A stretch of 64,000 nucleotides of DNA, from positions 1 through 64,000 of the IMG/VR virus record IMGVR_UViG_3300006749_000012; one strand, given 5' to 3'. The notes under the pieces are model-generated. The model was not told where the DNA came from and did not search any database. It worked only from the letters and a program-made list of their open reading frames with translations. The stretch's first letter is position 1, and every line of letters begins with the position of its first letter. Shown here piece after piece: positions 14,861-24,135 of this stretch. A program made the translations under genes and the position numbers. Source of the DNA: a virus.

Positions 14861-16782
14861 TGTGGAAGGTCCATCTACCTGCTAGTTCTTATTTAGCAAA
14901 ACAGACACCTTTCTTTGGCACTAACCATTTTCTCAAAGCGTTAAATCCTATCTTATTGAAAAGTGCTGGTTTGACTTTTTTTGGCAGAGGCATGCATGAA
15001 CCTCACGGATGGGCACCGTCTGATGCAGGTATAAATGACGACCCTAATGAGCCGGACCACCCACCTTGGAATCATGACCCTAAGACAGGTGAATTGTTAG
15101 ATGGAGGATTACACCCAATAGATTTCATACTTCGTGATTTACAACAGCGCTTTGGTTACACCCCTGAAGAAGCACAAGGTAAAGTTCAGCAAGCGATTGA
15201 CAAGTATAATCAAGCGCATGGCGAAGATGGTAACCATACCTTACCTAACGTAGACAGTCCACAATGGAGAAAAGTTGTGGTGGGCCCTTACTATGATAAT
15301 AGCGAAGAAACTCACATGAGGAGGGTGAGAGGTAATGAGCCCGCTTACGAAGGAGGGCCAAGACCGTTTGTAACTTACGCTTACAATCGTGGTAACGTAT
15401 CAGGCGGGGCCACAGGTAGGTGGATTGACAGTGGTATGATTCACATGAACAAGGAATTAGGTCAGGTTTTACAGGCTGACGGTAAAGATACAACTGGTTT
15501 GAACTATGTTAGTTACAACCGTTTACTACCCGGTAGTTTGAGTGGCGGAGTAGTTCAATCTATTAGCACTGGTGATTGGAAAAGATACCAGTCAAGTGGT
15601 CAATTACCTGACCATTATCTGACTCCTGAAATGCAACAACAGATGGAAGATAGTCGCTTTCATCCTGAAATACACGCTCATCAACTAGCAAAGTTACTCC
15701 CTGACGCTTTTTTCCATGCTCCGACGGGTAGTGGTGGAGGTAGAGGTTCAGGTCTTACTGGTGAAATGTTAGGTAATCACCTAACTACCATGGGAGTAGA
15801 CCATGGTCTTGATGAAGAAGAATTGAATAAATTCGCTGGCACTAGGGCCATGAAATATTTGTTTCAACCCGGCCATCAGAAGATAGCAACTACTGGCACT
15901 GGTGGAGGGGCAGTTACCACATTACTTAGAGATTTGATGAGGGAAATAGATGCTCACCATGAACATGAGAATTATGGAATGCATTTGAGTCATGCTAAGA
16001 ATGCAAGGGTTGACTCTAATATACCATTAGCAAGGGCTGCTAACGAAAGGTCAAAAGAAGTAGTAGCGCACATGAGTCTTGCTGCTCATAAATTGATGGA
16101 GCAAGGTATGTCTGAAGAAGACGCAATTTCAGAAGTTGCTCGTCGTATGCGTGAGGCTGATATTTCTAAAGGTAGATTTGTAGAAGAAGAAGGACTTAGA
16201 GAAAAGATTGAAAATGTTATTGATTTAATGCTAGGAGCAAGCGGTCATGAAAACTTCAATCTTGGCAAAATACCCACTGACCCTAACGAACATCATCTGA
16301 AAACTCCAACAATCGATGAGTTTGGGCATCATGAAGCGCCTGAACACTGGCATGGTCGTATTATTTCCGGTGAGCATGAATTAGCGCCGATAGGTAACAG
16401 TAAGAGAGAAGAAGAAATCCCTCCTTCACTTGCACCTAAACCCGCACCCGCACCGCCACCTGCTCCCGTATCTGCACCGACTGTGGGAGTTGACCCTGCT
16501 CAAAGATTAATCACAGACCCTCGTAATTATGTCAGACCGGCAGCGCCAGCACCAGCACCAGTAGCATCACCTGCACCTAGAGTAATACCACCTCCTCAAA
16601 TGAGGGCTGCTACGCCTTTAGAGCAAGCATTCCAACAAATGATGGGACAGCCTGAGCAGCAAACCTTTTTTGACATAGGTAGCGGTGCGCTTGTCAGACG
16701 CTCACACGACATCAACGTCGGGATGGATGCGATTAGGAAAAAAATTGGATACTTTGATGGGTTTTTGAGAGGTGAGCGGTAA
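14860..16782 (+). CDS. Large His-rich virion-associated protein, unknown
   Basis: A 640-residue protein. Near residue 28 it carries NPILLKSAGLTFFG, similar to the ILVK element of neighbours. The bulk (about 45-480) is a histidine-rich, apparently globular region with HEPHGWAPSD, EPDHPPWNHDPKTGELLDGG, PDAFFHAPTGSGGGRGSGLT and DAHHEHENYGMHLSHAKN. A proline-alanine linker (about 520-570, PAPAPPPAPVSAP type) connects to a short C-terminal helix ending in LRGER. I recognise no family; the GSGGGRGSG loop and conserved-looking histidines could form a catalytic or metal site, but I cannot name one. Context and the N-terminal element suggest virion cargo. Confidence 0.6.
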   Translation: MWKVHLPASSYLAKQTPFFGTNHFLKALNPILLKSAGLTFFGRGMHEPHGWAPSDAGINDDPNEPDHPPWNHDPKTGELLDGGLHPIDFILRDLQQRFGYTPEEAQGKVQQAIDKYNQAHGEDGNHTLPNVDSPQWRKVVVGPYYDNSEETHMRRVRGNEPAYEGGPRPFVTYAYNRGNVSGGATGRWIDSGMIHMNKELGQVLQADGKDTTGLNYVSYNRLLPGSLSGGVVQSISTGDWKRYQSSGQLPDHYLTPEMQQQMEDSRFHPEIHAHQLAKLLPDAFFHAPTGSGGGRGSGLTGEMLGNHLTTMGVDHGLDEEELNKFAGTRAMKYLFQPGHQKIATTGTGGGAVTTLLRDLMREIDAHHEHENYGMHLSHAKNARVDSNIPLARAANERSKEVVAHMSLAAHKLMEQGMSEEDAISEVARRMREADISKGRFVEEEGLREKIENVIDLMLGASGHENFNLGKIPTDPNEHHLKTPTIDEFGHHEAPEHWHGRIISGEHELAPIGNSKREEEIPPSLAPKPAPAPPPAPVSAPTVGVDPAQRLITDPRNYVRPAAPAPAPVASPAPRVIPPPQMRAATPLEQAFQQMMGQPEQQTFFDIGSGALVRRSHDINVGMDAIRKKIGYFDGFLRGER

Positions 16783-18380
16783 TGGGTAAAATATTGGTGA
16801 AAAAGTCTGTCGACGTGCAATATCCAGTATCAGGTCAGCCAATACTTGTCACCGGCGGTGGCGGAGGTGGCGGCGCTTCTCCAAGGGGGATGACCCTTCA
16901 AGAAAGATTAAGTCGAATAGGAGGGGGAACCCTTGGTGCACTCGCTGCTGCGACAGGTCAACATCGCAGTTTAGGTAGCCTCGCACAAGGTATGGTATCA
17001 GGAGCCGCTCAAGGAAAGGCTATCGGAGGAGGTCTTGGACGAATGGCTACCACTCGTGCGGGCCAAGAGCGTGCTAATTTACGAGAAAGGTTGAAGCAAG
17101 AAGCAGCGGAGGGTAAAGCAGCCAAGCAGATAGCGAGGCGGAACCGAGGAGAGGGCTTTTTAACAAATTTACTCAATCCAATAGGTGCATACAACAGGCG
17201 AGTAGCAGATAGAGCAGCGGGTAGACTTGACTTTGCTCGACAGATGAATCGAGAGGCCGAAGATTATAGTCGAAATATGGCGGAACTATACCGTGATGTT
17301 GGTAGAGAACAATTCAATCAAATACGCAGACCTCAGTTGCAGCAAGAAAGAGCCAAATTACTTGCTGCTGCTAAAGCAAGAGGTGGAGAATTAGGTGCTG
17401 AACAAAAAAGAAAACTGGAAATGTTAGACAGTTTGGTGCAACGAACTGGCGCTCCTAATTTGGAACAGGCACTCGGCATATTGTCTAGCGTTAATCAAAC
17501 AGCATCTCCTCCACCGGAACAAGTAGGTAGTAACGTAAACATGGTAGGGGGTAAACTTACGGTAAACGGTCAAGAAGTCCAACCTGACGCTCAGGGTAAT
17601 TACAGTGCGCCGGGAGTTAGCATAACTGGTTCTTCCATAGGTGGTGGTGGTCCTGAAGAAACTGCTGCTGCTAAAAGAGTAATGGGTAAGGTTTTGGCTG
17701 CTGGCGGTAGTAACGCTGACGTTAAAGCCGCTATGACGCAACACATAGGGGAAAGAATAGCACAACAAAATAACGTAGGAGCAGTAAACCCTTCTGAGAT
17801 GACAGAGTATAATGCAAAAGCAATACGTGACACTATGGCAAGGCGTAATGAAAAACCACTTGCTACGGAAGAAAGCCATCCTACTCAACAAAAAATAGGA
17901 ACGGCTATTTCAAACGTATTGGCTACTCAAGAGCCTGAAACAGGTAACCCATTGGGTAATTTTACCAGTCCCGAAATGACTAATTCTCCTTTAGCGACAC
18001 AGGGATTAAGTGCAGCAAATATGGTTGCACCGCCCAGTGATGGCGTTGTCGCTGAAACTACGGCAGATAAGCAAGCGGAAAATTCACAAATGAACCTTGA
18101 CACTACCCCTGAGCAAAACTTACACAGTCTTTTTGAAGCATTAGGGCCACCGCAAGAAGCCCGTAGTGCTGAACCTATTGGCACTGGTTACAGTGGTCCT
18201 AATCCAAACGTGCAAGCCTCAGAGAAAGCCGCAAAAGATATGGATTTAGCAGGATTTTATGCAGCGGCGGAAGAACAAAGTAGACCTATCGAGTATGATG
18301 AGTTTGGATTTCCAATACGAACAGGTGAGCCGATGGAATTAGCATTTAGATTACTCAAGATGATGATATTCAACAGGTGA
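16782..18380 (+). CDS. Tag-bearing Ala/Gly-rich protein with ILVK start and EPMELAFRLLK end
   Basis: A 532-residue protein that starts MGKILVKKSVDVQYPVSG and ends GEPMELAFRLLKMMIFNR, so it has one element at each terminus. A run of glycines (near residues 26-33) follows the first. Residues about 40-75 are Ala/Gly-rich; 90-225 form long Arg/Gln/Glu helices (ERLKQEAAEGKAAKQIARRN, then QERAKLLAAAKARGGELGAE). The middle and C-terminal parts are disordered. The profile is similar to internal head or ejection proteins. It lies directly before the large terminase gene, with TGATG overlap. The C-terminal tag shows that the motif need not be N-terminal or internal. Confidence 0.65.
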   Translation: MGKILVKKSVDVQYPVSGQPILVTGGGGGGGASPRGMTLQERLSRIGGGTLGALAAATGQHRSLGSLAQGMVSGAAQGKAIGGGLGRMATTRAGQERANLRERLKQEAAEGKAAKQIARRNRGEGFLTNLLNPIGAYNRRVADRAAGRLDFARQMNREAEDYSRNMAELYRDVGREQFNQIRRPQLQQERAKLLAAAKARGGELGAEQKRKLEMLDSLVQRTGAPNLEQALGILSSVNQTASPPPEQVGSNVNMVGGKLTVNGQEVQPDAQGNYSAPGVSITGSSIGGGGPEETAAAKRVMGKVLAAGGSNADVKAAMTQHIGERIAQQNNVGAVNPSEMTEYNAKAIRDTMARRNEKPLATEESHPTQQKIGTAISNVLATQEPETGNPLGNFTSPEMTNSPLATQGLSAANMVAPPSDGVVAETTADKQAENSQMNLDTTPEQNLHSLFEALGPPQEARSAEPIGTGYSGPNPNVQASEKAAKDMDLAGFYAAAEEQSRPIEYDEFGFPIRTGEPMELAFRLLKMMIFNR

Positions 18381-19867
18381 TGAGGTTGTCCGATGTTAAC
18401 AAACTCATACTTGAAATGGATATGGAAATGTCCAAGAAGTCATTTGAGTATTTCTTCACTGACATTTTAGGTTTTGATTTCTCAGACCACCACAAACAGT
18501 GGCTTGATGGATTGAATGGAAATAGATACTATTGTGTCAAAGCAAGCCGTGACCACGGTAAATCTGTTTTCTTTATGTCGTATGCGTTGTGGTTAGGTGC
18601 TTTCAATCCTAATACTCACATCATGGTGTTTAGTCACTCTCTTGAACAAACGCTTGAACACATGAGGTTTATTCGCAACAATATAGAAACGACTGACATC
18701 CTCAAAGGATTGAAACCGCAGGGTAAACCTTGGGCTAAGTCTTACTTTGAATTTACTAACGGCTCTCGTATAATGGCAAAGTCTGTTGGTGGTGCTACTC
18801 GTGGTTTCCACCCTGACGTTGTAGTATGTGACGATATTCTTTGGGGAACCACCACTTCAGAATTAGCAAGAGCGGCTGATTGGTTCTATACTGTCTTGCT
18901 TCCTGTTCTGCATCACACGGGTCGATTAATGATGGTAGGCACTCCTTTCAGTTATAACGACCTGTATGCTGAATTAGAAGATAAAGATACCTTCACGGTA
19001 GAGACTTATCCTGCTATTTTACCTAATGGCGAACCGCTTTGGCCCGGCAGATGGCCGCTAGATGCATTGAAAGTTCGTGAAGAATCTATGCCTGCAATCA
19101 AATTCGCTCGTGAATATCTTTGTGAGCCTATTCACGATATGTCAAGTATGTTTCCAATGTCACTTCTTGAAAAGGCAAGGGACAAAGAGTTGATTTTACT
19201 TGATAAGGCCGAGCAAGAATTTGATGAAAATGGCGACCCTAACGGAATATTCGGCCAACACTTTGTAGGTTGGGACCCTGCTATTGCTTCGGATGCGAAC
19301 GCTGACTACACTGCTATGGCGGTAATCAGAATGTTACCTGACACAGATGAAAAACAGTTGATACACGTTGTCAATCAAAAAGGTCTGAACAGTATGGCTC
19401 AGAAAAGACAAATCATTATGCTCAATAGTAGATTCCAACCTGACCTTATTGAACTTGAAGGTAATAATTTCCAACGTATGTTTGAAGCAGAATTGAAAGA
19501 AATGAAAGAAGATATACCAATTAAGACATTTATGACTACTCGACAAAAGAAGGAGTCTATGTTTATGAGTTTACTTTTAGCGTTTGAACAAGGTCAAATG
19601 AAAACACCTTGGGGAGATGAAAGAAGCAAAGAGTTTACAAGAGCGCTTGAAACCCAACTTAGCAGATTTGGAATGCAAAAGAATGGTAGGTTAGAGTCAG
19701 TAGGCTCCCATGATGACTTGGCTATGGCTTTGGCTTTGGCTAACTGGGCGACTAAAGAGTTCAAAGGTAGCATAGTATTACTAGATGATTACCTTAACGG
19801 ATTCGATGATTGGTTTGGAGATGTATCTCAAAGGCACGTTGCTGGTGCAAGGTGGTTTACGATATAA
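18380..19867 (+). CDS. terL: Terminase large subunit
   Basis: The packaging motor: an ATPase that pumps DNA through the portal, plus a nuclease that cuts unit lengths. Residues 55-62 (ASRDHGKS) are a Walker A variant, HPDVVVCDD (to about 152) is Walker B, and LMMVGTPF matches the C-motif region. The C-terminal RNase H-like nuclease shows VGWDPAIASD (first Asp, near 298), IELEGNNFQRMF and HDDLAMALALANW (last acidic pair). The length of 495 residues is normal. ATG 18380 overlaps the preceding stop (TGATG); GTG 18377 would add one residue. The Walker B ends DD rather than the usual DE. Confident by motifs. Confidence 0.93.
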   Translation: MRLSDVNKLILEMDMEMSKKSFEYFFTDILGFDFSDHHKQWLDGLNGNRYYCVKASRDHGKSVFFMSYALWLGAFNPNTHIMVFSHSLEQTLEHMRFIRNNIETTDILKGLKPQGKPWAKSYFEFTNGSRIMAKSVGGATRGFHPDVVVCDDILWGTTTSELARAADWFYTVLLPVLHHTGRLMMVGTPFSYNDLYAELEDKDTFTVETYPAILPNGEPLWPGRWPLDALKVREESMPAIKFAREYLCEPIHDMSSMFPMSLLEKARDKELILLDKAEQEFDENGDPNGIFGQHFVGWDPAIASDANADYTAMAVIRMLPDTDEKQLIHVVNQKGLNSMAQKRQIIMLNSRFQPDLIELEGNNFQRMFEAELKEMKEDIPIKTFMTTRQKKESMFMSLLLAFEQGQMKTPWGDERSKEFTRALETQLSRFGMQKNGRLESVGSHDDLAMALALANWATKEFKGSIVLLDDYLNGFDDWFGDVSQRHVAGARWFTI

Positions 19868-19896
19868 TTATATGACACCAAAAATTGGAGATTATT

Positions 19897-21204
19897 ATGT
19901 GGTCAAGTTTGAGTGTTGGGGATTCAGGGACTCATATCGAAATGGGTCACGATATATTGAATATAATAGCATCAAGTCTAGTAAGTCATCCTTTAGTAGA
20001 CGAAAACATTGCTAAATCAATTGCCTCTCAAAGCGTGATTGTTACTAAAGAAAACACTCCTAAGATTCAATACATGCCGTTTGCTCCCACTGGCGAGGGC
20101 TGGTTTGAGGATAAAATAGGCAAAAGTGCTAACAGTATTATCAGAGATTTGAGGAAAGCACGTAGGATATTCAAAGAAGATAAGGAAGAAATAGACAATA
20201 TCATATCAAATGTAAGAGCGTTAAAGAGTTCTGAAGTAGATGCTACTTTAGCACTGCTTTCTTGGGGAGACAGTTACAAAGACTCTATGCGTAAGATGGG
20301 ATTATCTGACAAAGATTTGAGGTCGTTAAGATTATTCGGTGATGCTAGGAAGTCTAGTTTGATTAGAGCATGTAATCTTTGGAACAGTGCAGAGGATGCG
20401 TTAGTTAAGTTAGACGAATTTGAAGACGTTTGGGGTGAAGAAGAAAAGAACGCATGGGTCAATGCTATGCAGTTGAAAAAAGACGCTAGGTCTATGTGGA
20501 GAAGCGCCCTTCACCAATTTGATAATATATCAAAAGAACAACAGAAGTGGTTAAATTTGTCAAAAGAAGAACTCAAACAAAAAGGTGCCATGTCTGCGAG
20601 GGCTATCGCTAGTAACTTGATTGAAAAAGGAGTTAAAAGACTGAACTCTAATAGGTTGTCAGGCTTGTTGAATATGTATGGTGAAGAAATCAATATCATA
20701 AAAGGGCACAGAAAAGGCGAGTATGTGTATATGGGCCGTGATGGTCTTATAATCAAAGACAATTGGGCTTATGCGGCAGGGTTTCTTGATGCCGATGGTT
20801 ACATTACTATAACTGAAAGAGGTGAGCCAAGAGCGGGATTTTTAGCAACAGGTGACAGAGGTCGTATGCATTGCGAAGAATTGCATAAAAATATAGGTGC
20901 AGGGGTTTTGCAATTAGACCAAAAGATATTTTCAAATAGTCAGAAAAGCCAGCATAGGGTTACTTTTTATGCCAAAGATGATTTGAATAAACTATTGAAT
21001 AACCTAACCCCTCATTTAAGGATGAAAAACATGCAAGCGAAGGCAGTTTTGGCATATATCGAAGAAAGCGACCCAGTAAGAAAAACTCAATTAAAGCGCT
21101 TTGTGCAATTTTCTAATAGAGACGGAACTACCAAAGGTGAGGACTCTTTGCGTCAGTGGGGAGTAGACAAAGATACTGTGATAAGTTGGGCGGAGGGATT
21201 GTGA
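19897..21204 (+). CDS. Helical protein with C-terminal LAGLIDADG domain
   Basis: ATG 19897 follows TTGGAG. Residues about 292-400 contain a LAGLIDADG signature, WAYAAGFLDADGYITI, followed by the expected beta strands and ending KNMQAKAVLAYIEES, typical of homing endonucleases. Only one signature is present, as in dimeric forms. The first 285 residues are unlike known endonucleases: mostly helical (SANSIIRDLRKARRIFKEDK through LIEKGVKRLNSNRL). The gene lies between terminase and portal, a common place for free-standing homing genes, and starts 30 bases after terL. The fusion could instead be a domesticated DNA-binding or cleaving protein. The acidic Asp of GFLDADG is intact, so cleavage may be possible. 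Confidence 0.75.
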   Translation: MWSSLSVGDSGTHIEMGHDILNIIASSLVSHPLVDENIAKSIASQSVIVTKENTPKIQYMPFAPTGEGWFEDKIGKSANSIIRDLRKARRIFKEDKEEIDNIISNVRALKSSEVDATLALLSWGDSYKDSMRKMGLSDKDLRSLRLFGDARKSSLIRACNLWNSAEDALVKLDEFEDVWGEEEKNAWVNAMQLKKDARSMWRSALHQFDNISKEQQKWLNLSKEELKQKGAMSARAIASNLIEKGVKRLNSNRLSGLLNMYGEEINIIKGHRKGEYVYMGRDGLIIKDNWAYAAGFLDADGYITITERGEPRAGFLATGDRGRMHCEELHKNIGAGVLQLDQKIFSNSQKSQHRVTFYAKDDLNKLLNNLTPHLRMKNMQAKAVLAYIEESDPVRKTQLKRFVQFSNRDGTTKGEDSLRQWGVDKDTVISWAEGL

Positions 21205-22970
21205 TGGCAGAGAAAAAAGGAAGGGTAGGTAGACTGTTAGAGACTATCGCTAGTCCATTCCGTAGACGAGCCACTCCTGAACCTCAAATGCCACTTTGGA
21301 CTACTGGTATACAAGAGCCAGTATTAGTTCAAGGAATTACCATACCAGCGCTATATGCAGTGGCTAATGAAAATTTAATTTTAAGAACAGTGCTCACTAC
21401 TCTACAACAAGAAATATTCAGAAGGGGATATTATTGGGAAAAGAAGTTTCATAAGAAATGCACAGATTGTGATAAAGAATACCAACACGATGTTGAAACT
21501 TGCGTTGAGTGTAGTGGTGACGTTCGTGACCCTGACCCGGACCAACTTGTTTACGGCAGGTGGCTGTTGGAACAGCGCAACTCCATGGAGCAAACATTCA
21601 TGGATGTCTTGCGTGAAATTGAGTATGACTTGAATATAACTGATGATGCTTTCTTAATTCTTATTAAAGAATATTACATAGACCCTGAGACAAACGAAGT
21701 ATCATTTTATCGTGTAAAAGAGATAGTGAGAGGCGACCCCATTTTTATGAGGATAATAGCAGACAAGCGTGGGGTTAGAGGGGGCCGTTTCAGAGTTTGC
21801 CCTATCCATCGTAGTCAAGTAAAGTCTTACTCCGAGCAAGAAAAATATTGCGAAATATGCGGTGGTGAGATGGAAGATGTTCATCACGTAAACACAGCCG
21901 GTAGTGGAAAGACTCAATATTATTTGAAAGGAGAAGTAATACACGTCAGTAAATACCAACCATCTAAATTATATGGGCGCAGTCCCGTATCTACACTTTG
22001 GCGACAGGCTATGACGTTGACCGCTATGGACAACTACATGTATACTGCTTACTCAAAGCGTAGAATACCTAGAGGTATATTGAGTGTGAGCACTGACAAT
22101 CTTGAGTCAATGAAATCTTTCTTCAAGGCTACTGATGAAAAATTAGAGCGTGACCCACACTACATTCCTAAGATTGGTGTTGAATCCAGCACTGGTCGTG
22201 GTGGCATTAACTGGGTCAAACTAATGGACAGCCTAGAGGAAATGCAGTATATACCTGCGAGAGATGAAATGAGGCAACGTATAGCAGCCTTCTATGGTGT
22301 ATCTAATGTATTTATGATGGACACTGGTAAATCCGGTGGACTCAACAATGAAGGTATGCAGATACTCGTTACTAACAGAGCAGTTGAGTTCGGACATAAA
22401 GTATACAAAGACCACTTGTTCCCAAGATTATCAGAGCAAATGGATATTACAGATTGGCAAATCACTCTATATCCAAACGAAGAAGAAGACGAGGTTACTC
22501 GTTTACGCCGTGATGAAATGGAAGTAAATATAGCACAACGTATGATGATGATGGGCTACCAACCTAACTTAACAGAGGATGCGAATCGAGACATACGTTT
22601 CATTTACAAGCAACCTGAGCCGGGCCAACAACCTCCTGCTGGTCCACAGCAAGGTAGAATGCCTCCGGGCGGAATGCCTATGGGAGGTATGCAAATGGGA
22701 GGAGGCATGGGAACTCCCGGCGCTCTCCCTAGTCGAAATATTTCACCTCAAGGGGCCGCTCAGTTAGCAAGGCAATCGCAAATGGGTATGGGTCAACCCG
22801 GAGGAGAGGGGATGGGACTAAGGAATAGAGGCCCTGCTAGCCCTCAAAATAGAACCAGTATGGGGGCGGGTGCGCCTTTTTCTAGCGTCCAACAAAGAGG
22901 CCCTCAGCCTAGTGGTGTCCAGCAAGCAGCACAAAGTGTAGTTAATGCGAGAAATCCAAGGGGTGCTTGA
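21204..22970 (+). CDS. Portal protein with inserted zinc ribbons
   Basis: The portal is the dodecameric ring through which DNA enters and leaves the head. ATG 21204 overlaps the previous stop. Portal-like features: YGRSPVSTLWRQAMTLTAMD in the middle, the long stem region, RQRIAAFYGVSNVFMMDTGK and GGLNNEGMQILVTNRAVEFG, typical of the crown/clip part of phage portals. Two cysteine clusters are inserted in the N-terminal third: CTDC...CVEC (Cys86, 89, 100, 103) and CPIH...CEIC (about 208-232), each a zinc ribbon. The last 100 residues are Gly/Met/Gln/Pro-rich and disordered. The 588-residue length is within range. Position after TerL and before protease and MCP fits. Confidence 0.88.
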   Translation: MAEKKGRVGRLLETIASPFRRRATPEPQMPLWTTGIQEPVLVQGITIPALYAVANENLILRTVLTTLQQEIFRRGYYWEKKFHKKCTDCDKEYQHDVETCVECSGDVRDPDPDQLVYGRWLLEQRNSMEQTFMDVLREIEYDLNITDDAFLILIKEYYIDPETNEVSFYRVKEIVRGDPIFMRIIADKRGVRGGRFRVCPIHRSQVKSYSEQEKYCEICGGEMEDVHHVNTAGSGKTQYYLKGEVIHVSKYQPSKLYGRSPVSTLWRQAMTLTAMDNYMYTAYSKRRIPRGILSVSTDNLESMKSFFKATDEKLERDPHYIPKIGVESSTGRGGINWVKLMDSLEEMQYIPARDEMRQRIAAFYGVSNVFMMDTGKSGGLNNEGMQILVTNRAVEFGHKVYKDHLFPRLSEQMDITDWQITLYPNEEEDEVTRLRRDEMEVNIAQRMMMMGYQPNLTEDANRDIRFIYKQPEPGQQPPAGPQQGRMPPGGMPMGGMQMGGGMGTPGALPSRNISPQGAAQLARQSQMGMGQPGGEGMGLRNRGPASPQNRTSMGAGAPFSSVQQRGPQPSGVQQAAQSVVNARNPRGA

Positions 22971-22999
22971 GGAACATTAAAGTTATGAGGTGTGTTGGG

Positions 23000-23341
23000 A
23001 TGACTATGGACCTGAAAAAATTAGACCCTATGGCTCGTAAATTGAGGACGCATGTAGACGGGTTTTACAAGGCACTAGAATCAAACGACGGTATGTCTGC
23101 TCGCAATCACATTGCTGAAGTAATGAAGTATGCTGATTACCTAAGTAACGACATAGAAAGCGCTGTCGTCAAAGAAGACCATGTTTTGGGAGTCAACGAC
23201 CGATTCGCCGGTGGAGTTCCTGTTATGAAAATGACAGAAGTTCAAAGCGTTCACGAAACCACAACAAATGTTCTACCGGGAACCATTCGCACTTCTAGGT
23301 TTGGTAATATCAACAGGCGACTATCTAATAGAACATTGTGA
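23000..23341 (+). CDS. Small helical head-associated protein, unknown
   Basis: GAGGTG lies seven bases before ATG 23000, which I prefer to ATG 22985. The 113-residue product has a helical first half (LDPMARKLRTHVDGFYKALE through EVMKYADYLSNDIESAVVKE) and a more polar second half ending NINRRLSNRTL. No cysteines, no family. It lies between portal and the large ligase-like protein, with two similar small genes downstream, so a head-assembly role is likely but unproven. Confidence 0.6.
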   Translation: MTMDLKKLDPMARKLRTHVDGFYKALESNDGMSARNHIAEVMKYADYLSNDIESAVVKEDHVLGVNDRFAGGVPVMKMTEVQSVHETTTNVLPGTIRTSRFGNINRRLSNRTL

Positions 23342-23350
23342 GGTGATTAC

Positions 23351-23722
23351 GTGAGCGATGAGGGGGAGAATGTCGCAGAGCGCCTTATGGGTGCTTTGAT
23401 TACTAAAATGGAAGTTATGGATGCGGGTATCCAAACACTGAAGGCTGAGAATCAACAACTTAAAAAAATGATTCAGAATCCTGCGGCACTTTTGAAAAAA
23501 GCAGGTTTCGTATCTATAACCACTCAGATGCCATCGGACGTAACAGTAGATGGCTTTAGGGGAGATGTAGACGATTTTATACTAAAAGGTGAAGGTGGAG
23601 AGATAATAGACGTGCCTACTAGCAACGCAGATTTCCACAAAATGGAGTGGGCTGATATTCACGCTTTGGCCGAAGAAGCCAAGCAAAATGGTGCGATAGG
23701 GAATCAAATAGGAATGGAGTGA
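23351..23722 (+). CDS. Small coiled-coil protein (GTG start)
   Basis: GTG 23351 follows GAGGTGATTAC, an ideal ribosome site. Residues about 5-45 (ERLMGALITKMEVMDAGIQT and LKAENQQLKKMI) form a coiled coil; the C-terminal half (about 55-123) is acidic and ends with FHKMEWADIHALAEEAKQNG. That last segment resembles the C-terminus of the prohead protease-scaffold fusion in this window (ELGNMSWDDVHSLAGSVW). The shared W-D/A-D-x-H-x-L-A ending suggests binding to a common partner, such as the capsid or portal; this is inference. Confidence 0.6.
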   Translation: MSDEGENVAERLMGALITKMEVMDAGIQTLKAENQQLKKMIQNPAALLKKAGFVSITTQMPSDVTVDGFRGDVDDFILKGEGGEIIDVPTSNADFHKMEWADIHALAEEAKQNGAIGNQIGME

Positions 23723-23726
23723 TATT

Positions 23727-24119
23727 ATGAGGCCAAGATTTGAATTAGCAAACGACCAAGCGTATGAATTGTTGAAAGCGGCTAAAGATTTAGAAGCAAG
23801 GATAGCAAAGAAAGAAGGTAGTATGCCTGACTATACTAGTCAAAAAGAAGGCTCTGACGTAGGTCACTATCGATTTGAAACAGCAGTTGGTCAAGTTCCT
23901 AACACATTTTACTATACAAACAATACAGTTCCAAATGTAGAGGACATTGCCAACAAAGGAGCAATATCTGAAAACAGCGACGTTTTGACTAGAGAATCTC
24001 CTTACTATCCTACTGCGTTTAGCACGACAGGTGCTCTTGAAAACTTCAAGGGTGGCGACGGTCCGACCATGACCGATGTAAAGAAGTCACTAGACCGATT
24101 GTCCAGCCGTCTGAATTAA
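23727..24119 (+). CDS. Small hypothetical head-region protein
   Basis: A 130-residue protein; GGAGTGATATT precedes the ATG. The N-terminus (ELANDQAYELLKAAKDLEAR) is helical and looks like a shortened AY.LLK version of the window's tag. The middle is Thr/Asn-rich and polar; the C-terminus (TMTDVKKSLDRLSSRLN) is helical. No family. It is coupled to its neighbours by short spacing in the portal-protease interval. Confidence 0.55.
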   Translation: MRPRFELANDQAYELLKAAKDLEARIAKKEGSMPDYTSQKEGSDVGHYRFETAVGQVPNTFYYTNNTVPNVEDIANKGAISENSDVLTRESPYYPTAFSTTGALENFKGGDGPTMTDVKKSLDRLSSRLN

Positions 24120-24135
24120 ACGGCTGGTGGTGTTA

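Noticed and set aside
16440-16590. CRISPR-like or other interspersed repeat
   Set aside because: The repeats are just Pro/Ala codons of a linker in the 640-residue protein; no spacer structure. No CRISPR array was seen anywhere.
19785-20015. 76-residue frame bridging terL and the LAGLIDADG gene
   Set aside because: It overlaps the end of terL and the start of the next gene in another frame and has no recognisable content.
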